A program made the position numbers and the translations under genes. From Acanthosoma haemorrhoidale (lineage: Eukaryota > Arthropoda > Insecta > Hemiptera > Acanthosomatidae), in contig OV884012.1 of the NCBI GenBank assembly GCA_930367205.1, forward strand, positions 147,823,405-147,887,404: DNA of 64,000 nt. Reading direction: 5' to 3'. This document shows positions 21,150 through 31,484 of this stretch, in pieces. The notes under the pieces are model-generated. The model ran no database searches and was not told where the DNA came from. It saw only the letters and a list, made by a program, of their open reading frames with translations. Positions within the stretch are counted from its first letter, which is position 1. Each line of letters opens with the position of its first letter.

Positions 21150-21591
21150 CCATTCATTTTGCGAGGAAGTTGAAGCAAACACGCACGAGGTCTTACCGGC
21201 TAAGCATTTATTGACTCCCCCCAACATATCACTACTCCTCAAGCTCATGATCTATAAGAGTGTACCCAGGCCTTCTTTGCTGTACGGTACACAGCTGTTT
21301 CGTCATCTGACGGATACGACAGCGCGGCGACTCCAACAATTACAAAATGGTATACTGATGAAAGTGGTCAGACCTACTACATTTGAGCAGCGTAGAAACG
21401 GTGTGCTTCACGAGGTTTTTGATCTGCCTACGGTGGATGAATTCATTCAACGTAGAGATATCAAATTCTTTGACTCGTGGCAATACATGACAAACCCAGT
21501 ATTTAGCACAATAACCCCCGCTCCGTTCACCCATCGATGGCAGAACGCAGTCGAGGCAGTAACGCTTTCGTTTTTATGTTTTAGTATGTAA
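21150..21591 (+). pseudogene. J2b ORF2 C-terminal fragment, still open
   Basis: Motifs in order: LLKLMIYKSVPRPSLLYGTQ, LFRHLTDTTARRLQQLQNGI, LMKVVRPTTFEQRRN, DLPTVDEFIQRRDIKFFDSW, NPVFSTITPAPFTHRWQNAV. This is the post-polymerase tail of a Jockey-clade reverse transcriptase protein. The frame runs past the usual AxxTL end because the family stop is lost, ending at 21589-21591. No catalytic domain is included. Confidence 0.75.
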
Positions 21592-21785
21592 GTTTTTCCC
21601 CAAATTTGTAAACCGAAGGTGAGCCCACCACTATAATTTTGAAACGATTGTTTTTGTTTTTGTACCCTCCTTAAAATGCATGTTATGCATGCAGAAAAAG
21701 GAGCCATAAATCACAATTTGTTTATTACTATTGTTCATAATTTGTTTATGAAAATGTTTAAAAGAAGGGTTTGAGGGTAAAAAAA
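21150..21785 (+). mobile_element. J2b LINE, 5'-truncated, probable 7-base TSD
   Basis: TGTTACA at 21143-21149 and 21786-21792 flanks a copy holding the ORF2 C-terminus and 3' UTR. The UTR carries AAGGTGAGCCCACCACT and a hairpin-forming CTCC..GGAG block (21667-21706). The end, GAAGGGTTTGAGGGTAAAAA, resembles other J2-type 3' ends. Lack of internal stops in the coding part suggests a fairly young copy. Confidence 0.75.
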
Positions 21786-21792
21786 TGTTACA

Positions 21793-22394
21793 GCATTATA
21801 TGATACTAAATATTTTAATATATAAAATTTTTATACCGCTATTTGCAATTTGTGCCCTGGCATCTCAGCTGGTCATATTTTGGAGAGATGGAGGACCCTA
21901 TCAACAGAAAGACCTACACTTTGGAGGAGATATGGGTGCATATTACTATTTTTGAATACGAAATCTTTTTTTTAATCGTATAATGAAAATAATTGAAATG
22001 GAGGCTCCACCCGGTTTAGGCTCACCCTGACTGATATGTTTTATCACTCTGGTAGAATGTTTGATCGAGAAAAAAAACATACAATAGAGAACAGTAATCA
22101 ATTATATTTTTAATAGTTGAATATGTTGGCTAAATTACAATCTAAACTTGTATGAAAATACTCCGAACTTTCCAGATTATCAAACGGTTACGCTTAAGCA
22201 AGCTGATTCCTAACAACTCAAACGCTTTTCAAATATGAAATTTATTGGTACACCCAAGATGGAAAGTGAATTTATTGCATTTAAATAAAAATAAGTGGCC
22301 GCCTTTCACACTTGGATGGGAGAAACTAAGGGTGTAAATAAAGAAAACAAAAAAAATCATTATTTTATCGGTAACTATTTATTAACCTAAAACT
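21793..22394. other. No gene seen
   Basis: AT-rich unique DNA. Confidence 0.45.
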
Positions 22395-22540
22395 CTGGCT
22401 CTTATCCAGGGACGCATCTGACGGAGGAGCGTGAGGGACTTCCCAAGACTAAGCTTCCTCTTTCGCATGCGAAGGAGGTGACAACCATGAGGACTTGGGA
22501 GGTCTCTGAGCTGATTGTAAGTACTGTATGTATTACATAC
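22395..22540 (+). mobile_element. J1 LINE 3' UTR fragment, 3'-truncated
   Basis: CTGGCTCTTATCCAGGGACG through GGAGGTGACAACCATGAGG and GTCTCTGAGCTGATTGTAAG matches the first half of the J1 3' UTR. The second half is replaced by a TGTATGTATACATA-type repeat. Confidence 0.75.
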
Positions 22541-22606
22541 TGTATGTATACATATACATGTATACAGTACATATGTATGTACTGTATGTATACATATACA
22601 TGATTG
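22510..22606. repeat. Palindromic TACATA/TGTATG repeat block
   Basis: Interlocking copies of ACTGTATGTATACATATACA and its reverse complement form a nested near-palindrome with long hairpin potential. It begins where the J1 UTR is cut off, so it probably expanded from the TACTGTATG of the UTR itself. Confidence 0.8.
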
Positions 22607-23640
22607 TAAATTTGTTTTTATCAGTTATATTCTTATGCCCAGAAACATGATCTGTTCAACGCTAAAAAGGATTAGTTTGCTAGCCAACAATAGAAAACGT
22701 CTTTTGCTGTTTTGTTTTTCTCTTAATATTTTAGCTACCTATTTGTAGACTAAGGAAGGTAGAATTTCAGCAATAGCTTGATTCTTATGATTAGCTGATG
22801 ACTGTACCTTCTTAGTACCTGAGATGATGCATCGATATGATACTGTTATTTTCTAAGCAAGGTATCTACCCCAGAGAACTACAAAAAAGAAAAAACCTAA
22901 AACTAGGTAACATGTTATATTTTCCTCTAAAGTTAATGAAAATTGTGATGCTCATAAAGGATCCCATTTCGAAATATAATGAACAATGAATTCATACGAG
23001 GCGTGGTGTGATTAATAGCACTTACCAGGAAAAACCAACATACAAAAATAAACGAACAGATGACCATAATTTTTGGAATAAAATAAAATATGGGTTTTAA
23101 TAATACTCGTGAGAGATATTAATTACTCGTATAATGAACAAGAATTTATGCAATAAACAAGAAATATTCAGCTTTTTGAAGGGGTAAGATTCCTTTCATC
23201 TTAAAAGAAAAAATATTTTAACATTAAGTCGAAAAATAATGCCAGTCACCAGTGTTACTCGAGATGAAGACTAGGTCGTCTAACTTCAGATAATTAACTG
23301 TTAAGTAATTTGTTATGTAGGTTACATTTTATTGCTTTACCCCACTGCTAACTCTAGTGTCTTCTCATGTGTAGTATAATGTATCGCTCTGATACTTTTA
23401 TGATACACGCGTGTATTACAAAGTTTATCGCGTTCATTTCAATGCTCATGTAACCTACATATTACATTGCTAACAATATTTAAATAGTGAAATAAAACGA
23501 TAAAGAATCAATCTCAAAATAATATTTAAATAAGTATGGAATTTAGGATATACACACGCGCCATAATTTTATGATAAGAAAATTAAGGTTCTCAATTATT
23601 TTAAATACATCTAACGACTAATGATTGAGACATGAGTGCT
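22607..23640. other. No gene seen
   Basis: AT-rich unique DNA; nothing recognisable. Confidence 0.45.
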
Positions 23641-23652
23641 AGGTGTTTTTCA

Positions 23653-24140
23653 ACAATTGAAAAATTATTTCAAAATGGGATCATGCGAAAAGTAGTCCGA
23701 CATACCTCCCTTGAGAGGTTAAAGAACGCTGACCTGCCGTCGGGGTGAATTCATCCACCGGAGACACATCTAGTTTTTTGACTCGTTGCAGCACCTACAA
23801 ACCCAGCTTTTAACACATGACCCCACCACCATTCCCGCATCGATGGCAACAGACTGTCGGGGAAAAATTAGGTTAAGAATTTGTATGTAAGTTAGTTTTA
23901 AGTTTGATCAAAAAGGTGAGCCCTATCACCTTTATTAGTCAGTTCAGTCCAGTCACGTATAATGTGTATCAATATACTTCTTATCTAATATATATTTTTT
24001 ATAAAATAACACAACCTGTATATAATGTAGCGACGCTACAGGAAATGAAAAAATAAATTGTAAATAGATTCGCCTGAGGATCTATAATTGTATATAATTA
24101 TATGTTAATTTAAAGGGGCTATGAAAAAAAAAAAAAAAAG
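23653..24140 (+). mobile_element. J2 LINE, 5'-truncated, 12-base TSD
   Basis: AGGTGTTTTTCA at 23641-23652 and 24141-24152 bounds the insertion. It starts in the QNGIMRKVVRHTSLERLKNA region (with a stop and a ~20-base deletion after NADL), ends its coding part with GEKLG*, then carries the J2 3' UTR and an A-rich tail of about 16 bases. A clear, textbook target-primed insertion. Confidence 0.88.
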
Positions 24141-24589
24141 AGGTGTTTTTCATACCAGATCGTTTTATTTGAAAAAAAAAATTGTATATTTTTATTATTA
24201 TATTTTTACATTATACTATTGTATTAGTTTATATTGTAAAATTGTAAATGGGATTCCATATTAAAGGTATTATAACAATTGTAGGAAAGAGGTAATGTAT
24301 TAACTTCAAGTAATACATTTACAAACAAAATAAAGGGCTAGGGTTAAATTTATGGTTCACGCCTCAAAGACTTCTACGCGTCATGTTTTATCGCATTTAA
24401 AAAATGTTTGTTATTCGCCAGTTAAATGAATTTATTCTGTGTAATAGAAGAGATTATAGCTGACAGCTGGTTTAATGAATAATGCATATGGCGACAAGTT
24501 ATAACGCTCCCTACCTTAATCCCGCCGCGTACACTCATCACCAGTTTTTTTTTGGTTTTAAATGATTGATTTTAATCTCGCAATCACGT
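24141..24589. other. No gene seen
   Basis: AT-rich. The stretch at 24420-24540 has a more mixed composition and might be regulatory, with no direct evidence. Confidence 0.35.
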
Positions 24590-24740
24590 TTGTTCGGGCC
24601 CAGCTCTAATTCTTTTTATCGCCGTCTCGCGATATTTCGTCGAAGACAAGGACATCCTCAGGAGCAGATCGGCCTCGACAAGCCAAGCGGAGAAGACAGC
24701 TGCTCTGAAGCGAACACAGGGCCAGTCTCGGTTTAGGGGA
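24590..24740 (-). other. GC-rich patch with hammerhead-like core
   Basis: The minus strand contains CTCCTGAGGATGTCC, then TTGTCTTCGACGAAATATCG. CTGAGGA is an exact CUGANGA core, GTC..GAC can pair, and GAAA follows. A similar layout is seen at 29650-29690. I cannot show a closing stem I, so this may be a degenerate Penelope-type ribozyme or a coincidence. Confidence 0.25.
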
Positions 24741-25649
24741 GCGCGAAATAATTAATTACTCAGCGGAAATGATACAAACATACATGACTTAACTAAATGA
24801 TACAAATATCAGTCTCCGCATAATTTTTCCCCATCATACAACAGATTAATTTTGTCAGATTACTAATGATTGACTAAGATACTGTCCATTCGTCACTCTC
24901 CATTATTAGTTGTCGTTATTTTTTGTGGAAAAAAAAACAAAAAACAAAACCCATACAAAAACAACTTTACTTTCTTGAATCCAATCTAAATGATGTCCTC
25001 CTAGTATTTCGATATATGTTTGGCAGTGTTTAATTATATGGCTAGCAAAATTTTCAGAAATTCTATGTTACATAAATGCACAATTGCAAGTTTCTTGCAA
25101 TATACACTTATTTAATTTTAATTACTTAAGAGTATGAGAAGGTTTTGAATGTACAGCGGCGTTAGGATCCACTCTTAAAAATAAATCAGTACTTCATTCA
25201 AGTTAATTGAAAGTCAAAACGTTTCGTGAGAATCTCAAAAAGTCTTTTGTAATTAACAATAACATCGTGATTTCTATCTTCGACTCCCGAGCATTATGCC
25301 CTAGAATTTCAGTTTGAAATCACCGTTTCGAATGTGTGTGTAAAACGAAAAACATTTCATCTTAACATGCAAGCCGTTTATTAGATCAGTAGCTTAAATT
25401 CAGAGTGTAGCAGATCAATTAATAGATAAGGATATTGTTTAATCAGTTTTTAACGTACCACGCGTTATTGTGTGCAGCAACAGACAATTGTTGTTACAAC
25501 TGATGTCGCTCCCAGCGGTTTCAATAATTTTTTTGTGTTGAAGTTTTTTTTTTTACACAAACAAAACGAACTATTCGATCAGAACTGGCTGAAGTAGTTT
25601 TCAAGTTTAATAAGTTTTTAAGACATTCCGAGTCCCTCGAATGTTTTTG
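24741..25649. other. No gene seen
   Basis: AT-rich unique DNA. Confidence 0.45.
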
Positions 25650-26150
25650 GGTATTGTTTAAAGCCATAGACGGGACTGAATGCAAACTTTCCAACAGCAT
25701 ATGCTACCTTGGTATCAACCTAGGCAGACATATGACGTTCTACATACACCTGCAGAAGAAGTTGAAAAGAGTACGTAGGACTTACTACTCTCTCCAGCAT
25801 CTCATCACAAGCCCGGCTATATTCCTTCGGCTGAAACTGTTAATATATAAGAGCGTCCTGAGGCCAGCTCTACTGTTTGGGACACCACTCTTCCGATTCC
25901 TACACACCAGCACAATAACATCCAGAACAACATCCTGCGCACGGCACTATGGCATACCCCTTTTTGTGATATGAAGGCTCCCGACATCCATGAAAAGTAC
26001 GAGGTCCCCACCATCACCGAAGCCATCCAAAGAAGACACGTCAAGTTCTTTGACTTATTGAAACATAGCCAAAACCCTCTATTCCGAGACATGACACCCC
26101 CACCGCTACCGGCAAGATGGCAACTCTCAAGATCTGGTAAAGCAGACTAA
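25650..26150 (+). pseudogene. J3 ORF2 C-terminal fragment, frame-shifted
   Basis: Motifs in order: NSICYLGINLGRHMTF, KKLKRVRRTYYSLQHLI, LRLKLLIYKSVLRPALLFGT, PLFRFLHTSTITS. After a frame shift come DIHEKYEVPTITEAIQRRHV, KFFDLLKHSQNPLFRDMTPP and ARWQLSRSGKAD, then a stop. YLGI and LLIYKSVLRPALLFG are the conserved Jockey-clade tail motifs. The frame shift near 25920 disables it. Confidence 0.75.
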
Positions 26151-26425
26151 ATGGTGGACATCACGGCGCTTGGCCCACCAATAACAAGCCTCTAACGGGC
26201 ATCCATCACTGCTATCCAACTAAATAAGACTGCACTACATGCCTAGAGAGACTCTAGGCCCAGCCACCAGTGGACTCTCACCACTGTACCGTAACAATCA
26301 ACCTCTACCGAGGCTTCCCACACTCTTTAATTCCCTCACACCTAGTACAAGGATCCGCTCAACCCAAATATTCCTTTATTTTTCCCTCATCCTTAATCTT
26401 ATAATTAGAGAGCTAAGAAAAAAAA
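25650..26425 (+). mobile_element. J3 LINE, 5'-truncated
   Basis: Coding part followed by a ~300-base 3' UTR (GACTGCACTACATGCCTAGA; GTGGACTCTCACCACTGTAC; CCCTCATCCTTAATC; TTAGAGAGCTAAG) and an A-rich tail near 26420. The same UTR is seen at 27.2 and 47.2 kb and, diverged, at 34.7 kb. The 5' border is where similarity to coding sequence begins; no confident target duplication. Confidence 0.75.
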
Positions 26426-27181
26426 TATATATATATTTTAAAGATACACCATTAGCTCATGTAGATCGTGTAGAACAAATGTTAATTAAAAAAAATATAT
26501 AAATATATTTTAAATAACCTAAAATAATTGTTAGGATGGTTAACCCTTGGATACTTTGAATTCGACATAGTACGAGTTCCCCTCCTCTAGTCAAGAATAA
26601 ATGGACTAGACACGATTGAGACAGGTGAGCACGGTGGATGGATCACGCCAAGCACAACACCGGTAACAAGAGGTTCTGCAACACCCTCTACAGGCAACAA
26701 TAGACTGTGTTGCTAACACTATTGCACAGCAACCTCAGTCACCTGTCCATCTTGCATGTCACCGTTGTTTGCTCATTAATCCATTTTATTTTATCCTTAG
26801 ATTAGATCCTCCATTTTGTATTAACAAATATGTTTAAAGCCATTTTTCAAAATATATTTTTATGTTATTTACTTATTTAAATTAAAATTTAAAGTAAATT
26901 TTCATAGCGGTAATGGAGTCTGATACTATTAATAATTTATTATTGACCTGGGTTCGAGTACCGATCTAGCCAGTCTATTTTGTCATTGGGTAATAATTAT
27001 TATTAAGCAACAATATATAAATATTACGAAATAACAAATGTACAATGTGAACACTCAGTAAAGAGGTCGTCGGATGATGGCCCAGTTTGGAGTTTAATGA
27101 TTGGAAAAATACTACTTTGTAATAATCTTTATTAAAAATAATAATTTTAATTATAGTTTACATATATTGTAGGTAATATTA
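26426..27181. other. No gene; AT-rich
   Basis: Contains a tRNA-like B-box segment at 26947-26970; otherwise nothing recognisable. Confidence 0.4.
26947..26970 (+). repeat. SINE-like B-box fragment
   Basis: CTGGGTTCGAGTACCGATCT contains a pol III B-box (GGTTCGANTC-like). It shares GGTTCRAGTACCGATC with 45270-45287 and resembles the minus strand at 51861-51877. Likely remnants of one tRNA-derived SINE family. Confidence 0.4.
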
Positions 27182-27530
27182 AATTTTTTTTTTCCTTAGC
27201 TCTTAAATTTTTAAGACTATGGATAAGGAAAAAATAAAGGAATATTTGGGTTGAGCGGATCCTTGTACTAGGAGTACCTGCTTGAAGGTGGTGTGAGGGA
27301 ATTAAGGAGTGTGGGAAGCCTCGATAGAGGTTGATTTTTACGGTACAGTGGTGAGAGTCCACTGGTGGCTGGGCCTAGAGTCCCTCTAGGCATGTAGTGC
27401 AGTCTTATTTAGTTGGATAGGAGTGATGGGTGCCCGCCAGAGGCTTGTTGTTGGTTGGCCAAGGGCCGTAATGTCCACCATTTAGTCTGCTTTACTAGAT
27501 CTTGAGAGCTGCCATGTTGCCGGTAGTGGT
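27182..27530 (-). mobile_element. J3 LINE, 5'-truncated, minus strand
   Basis: A T-run then CCTTAGCTCTTAAATTTTTA marks the 3' end. The reverse complement shows the full J3 3' UTR and the last coding residues (PPLPATWQLSRSSKAD). It is cut off at about 27530. It lacks an unambiguous target duplication. Confidence 0.8.
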
Positions 27531-29888
27531 GCAGGTATTCAGGTCTTGGAATTAGGGGTTTTGACAATGTTACATTTTTTTATAGATCTGTTTAAGTTAT
27601 ATAGGCTTTCCGACAATCAAAACTATCGAAATATCCTGTATGTGTATTTAACCTTTTTAATACTTAGTTTTTGGAATAACTTAGATTTTCCTTTTTATCG
27701 CCAGGTTTCATTGTTTATTTTTGATATGTTTTCATAGTGTGAAAATAGCGTAATCTCTTTTAAACCGTTTTATTTCTTAAAAAACCTATTATAGAAACCG
27801 AGATGGTTTTCCTAATAAAACGAATGAAGTAGTTTTTGCAAATAGTTTTGTATGTTTTAAAAAATTCTTAATGCTCTGGTGAGTCCCCTGTCAGTCCGTC
27901 TGTCAGCCTTACTTAAAATGAAATTTTACCCAGGGGTCCGATTTGGTATTTGGAAAAATATATCTTCATAAAATAAGAGTCCCTAATTGATTAATTGCAA
28001 TTATAAATAAATATTATCTATTATTTTAAGTGCGGTATCAAATTAATGATATCTACGTCCAGTCTGACAATACGGCAATTGCAGCTGTAACTCAACGTTA
28101 GAAAACCTGGGGGTAATTAAATGGTCTATGTTCGGTATGTTTTTTTATCCTATTGGAAACTAATCGATGGAGACAAAACCCATAACCTTGGACAGTTCCG
28201 AGCATAAACCACTAGTCGTTTTAACACTATGATATTTGTAAACTCAAAACCAGTCCTGTGAAAAATAATAATTATTATATGCTTAGGATTAAGTGGACTA
28301 TTATTAAAAGTCGGTTTTGCAACAGAAAATAACCATTAATTGTGTGAGCCATCAATGTGAATTTATGAAATTCAAAAATAATCTAAATTTGACCGTAATC
28401 ACTGTAAAAGTCGCGATGAGTTACTGATTAAATCAAAATCGTTTAACTGACAACAAAAACAGCTAGCAAGAAATGCAACTGGTCTACGGATCGACTAATA
28501 TAATATATACACTATTTAGTTTCGACAGAGAAGTTTTGATCGGCCAATACTCTCCCGACAAATAGTCAGACCGAGTGGCTCTGTAAGAAGTATCACTACA
28601 TCGTGGGACTGCTAGTGTTTGTTGAATCAGCATGGTGACGCCAGGGAGCTGAGGAAGTCGATACCGGGCCGACGTCGCATGACAGGCGTCCATGTTTCAC
28701 TCTACGTGGTCCCTGACCGGCGACCAGACCATTCCCCTAACCGAGTCAGGTGTCCTGGTCATAAGTCATCGCTTCCCCTCCCTGTTGTTGGCACCTCGTA
28801 ATCAGCTGAGGGCGGATATCGCCTCAAAACGGTCGCGACTAATCAATAGGAGTCCTGTGCAGCTATAACAATAAAGCGGTTCACCATCGGATAATGGAAT
28901 TGCCGCCCTTACTTCAATAGTTATGGATGGGCTGGGTTTGGGGAAAAGTGCGTCCATTTTTTATACTTGTCGGATTTCCGCTCGCAATCACGATAAATTA
29001 AACATTTATGCGACGAATTTTTATTTATTTCTTAAATAAAAGGTCTATATGATCTACGATTCAAGAACCAAACTAAATCAACAAAACCATCATAACTGGA
29101 AGTGTTGGCTTCTGTTCCAAGCAGGAATGCATGGAAAAAAGATAGTCTATCAAGTAAGTTAGGGAATCTGCTGCCGACTCGCTAGTGATTATACCATTGC
29201 TCCTACTGACGTACCAATGGCAAGCAACGCAATGGGATGAAGATGAGCACCGGTAAAGATACCACCATGAAGGGCGAAAACAGAGCATGGATAACTGCCA
29301 GCAACTCTAAAATGTCTGTAAAGAACTAGACTACCAGAAGTACTTGAAGTGTAAAGTAAGATAAATTCATTGAAAACCGACTATCTTGGACAAATCAGCT
29401 TCGACCAATAAATTTAGATGTATATATCAGATGATGTCATTACTAATAGTAGTGGTTACTCATCCGATGTTAACTAAAATTAACAATGAAAAAAGCCAAA
29501 CCATAACAGAGTGCTAATAAACGAATAAAATATATTTAACTAAATATGTATTAAGGTTTGAATGATACCAGTTGTTGAAGTCTTTTCTACATTTCGTATT
29601 CAAAGCGAGTATTTTCGAGGGCTCACCTCAGATAAGGTGACTGATATTTAGCACCTGAGGATGACAGACATGGGCAGTCGAAAGTGCTTGTCTTGAATAA
29701 AGCAATGAAGCTAGAACAGCTAGTGCCATTCAAACCTAAAAAATAACACTTCTTCCTAACTAACGAGTTAGTATTATTTAGGACGTATTTAAGGACAAGT
29801 CGACCAATCTTAGGATCAAGAACATCGACATGAACCCAAGAATCTCTAATTTGATCAAGACAAGGATATCGGGGTCCAACAAACTATA
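27531..29888. other. No gene; GC-richer patch at 28530-28870
   Basis: Mostly AT-rich. The stretch 28530-28870 is clearly less AT-rich, with short open frames on both strands (28484-28693 minus, 28619-28801 plus) that I cannot assign. A CTGAGGATGAC..GTCGAAAG motif (29653-29688) resembles the hammerhead-like core at 24.6 kb. Confidence 0.3.
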
Positions 29889-29993
29889 CTAAAGTTTCCG
29901 AACTCAACATGAAGATGATAATAAAATAAATAAAAAGCTAGTGAAATTAAAGCTTTGTTAGGTCGGATACTTTTCAGACCACCCTCGTATATA
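29889..29993 (-). mobile_element. Miniature mariner-type element (MITE)
   Basis: The right end, reverse-complemented, reads TACGAGGGTGGTCTGAAAAG then TATCCGACCTAAC, a mariner-type terminus. The left part AAGTTTCCGAACTCAACATG and AAAGCTAGTGAA matches the 5' UTR of the mariner at 63074 (TTTCCGACCTCAACATGAAG; AAAAGCTAGTGAA). So this ~105-base sequence is an internally deleted relative of that element; its outer left end is partly lost. Confidence 0.65.
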
Positions 29994-30109
29994 ATTACAA
30001 TTAAAAAACAAAGCAATGGAATAGCAATTACACAGGTTGAAAAACGGCATTGTATTCTGATGATATTTGCATCATTTATTTCAATATTCTAGACTGTTGG
30101 TTATTCTAG

Positions 30110-30290
30110 ACCCTGATTCAAGTATCGATTCGTTTTCTCCCACGGGGCTGACAGAACCCCGACCAGACCCAAACCCCGAGAAAAAATCACTTAAGGGAGT
30201 AGGGAATCGAACACGGGTCTCAAATAGTTCAAGTCATCCGGCGTTAATCCACGCGCTCTTAAGGCAACGCCACCGATGTGTGAATCAAAA
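30110..30290 (-). repeat. tRNA-derived SINE-like fragment
   Basis: The minus strand reads TGGCGTTGCCTTAAGAGCG and, about 50 bases on, CCCGTGTTCGATTCCCTA. These have the spacing and form of tRNA A and B boxes (B-box GTTCGATTCC). The sequence beyond does not fold as a tRNA (no acceptor stem), which fits a SINE head and not a functional tRNA gene. Confidence 0.45.
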
Positions 30291-31064
30291 ACCTAAATAT
30301 AGAAATAGTTGGTATATCATGATACTGTATAGAATATAACGTAGATTTAATGCAAGTAGTTTGCGTCTATGTTACTTCAAAGAAACATGTATTTTAGCAA
30401 AACCATATGACTATATTCTCAATGTAATTTTTAGAAATGAGACAGACCGACCCGAACTTTGAAATCTGACAATCCACACTTAAATATCATATTACTATAT
30501 ATTATACTAAATATATTATTACCTATATAATATATTATATAAATAGTTACTCCGGTACACCTTAACTATTGCAGGGATCACTCACCACATGCTGAAAGAA
30601 ATGGACGCGAGTTTGATGCTATTACACGAGCACGGGTTGTTGCTGAAAAATATCTGCAAAGTACAGGAACAATCGTAAATATTTTACAGTTGCAACAAAC
30701 TATGTCCCCTTGTAGCTACAGATGAAACGTCTAGCGTTACAGATTTATACTAAGAATAAATTCTAGAAAATATTTCTCTAGCGTATAGATAACATGAGTA
30801 ATGCCCCGCGCTATAATTGCTTGTAAGCCATCAATTAGCCGGATATGCAATCAACTTTCTTGTCTAGACATTCATCATGGTTTTCTTAGAAAGTTACGGA
30901 AAACTATTTATAACGTGTTTGATTACGGAGCACAATATACAAGTAGATCCGAGGAGTCTAAATTGAATTTTGGAAGATATACTTGTGAATGATTAAATAA
31001 CCAATATTTCGTCTTCACGCAATGTGATCACAATCCCCGTACATGACAATTTGAAACCCTAATA
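30291..31064. other. No gene; TA-rich block
   Basis: Includes a TA-rich stretch around 30487-30545; nothing else recognisable. Confidence 0.45.
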
Positions 31065-31078
31065 GGAACAAATCATTT

Positions 31079-31470
31079 TTTTTTTTTTTCTTTCATAGCC
31101 CCTTCAAATTTACATACAATTATACACAATTACAGATCTTCAGGCGAAATTATTTACAAGTTATTTTTGTATTTCCTGTAGCATCGCTACATTATATACA
31201 GGTTTTGTTATTTTATAAAAATTATAAAATGAATAAACAAGTATAATGATATAAATTATACGTGACTGGACTAAACTGGCTAATAAAGGTGATGGGGCTC
31301 ACCTTTTTGATCAACCTTAAAACTAACTTACATAATAATTCTTAACCTAATTTTTCCCTGACAGTCTGTTGCCATCGAATCGGGAGGGGTAGTAGGTTCA
31401 TAGTGTTAAACACTGGGTTTTTCAGGTGCTGCAACTAGTCAAAAAACGTAATGTGTCTCCGGTGGATGAA
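31079..31470 (-). mobile_element. J2 LINE, minus strand, 14-base TSD
   Basis: GGAACAAATCATTT at 31065-31078 and 31471-31484 flanks the copy exactly. The T-run at 31079-31090 is the poly(A) tail, followed by the J2 3' UTR and the last ~40 codons of coding sequence. Frame damage is visible near the end (ACCTACTACCCCTCCCGA). The longest and cleanest target duplication in the window. Confidence 0.9.
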
Positions 31471-31484
31471 GGAACAAATCATTT

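Noticed and set aside
25817..26092. 91-codon minus-strand frame
   Set aside because: Antisense shadow of the J3 coding remnant on the plus strand.
30110..30290. Functional tRNA gene
   Set aside because: A- and B-box-like sequences are present, but there is no acceptor stem, and the spacing and flanks do not fold into a cloverleaf. A SINE fragment fits better.
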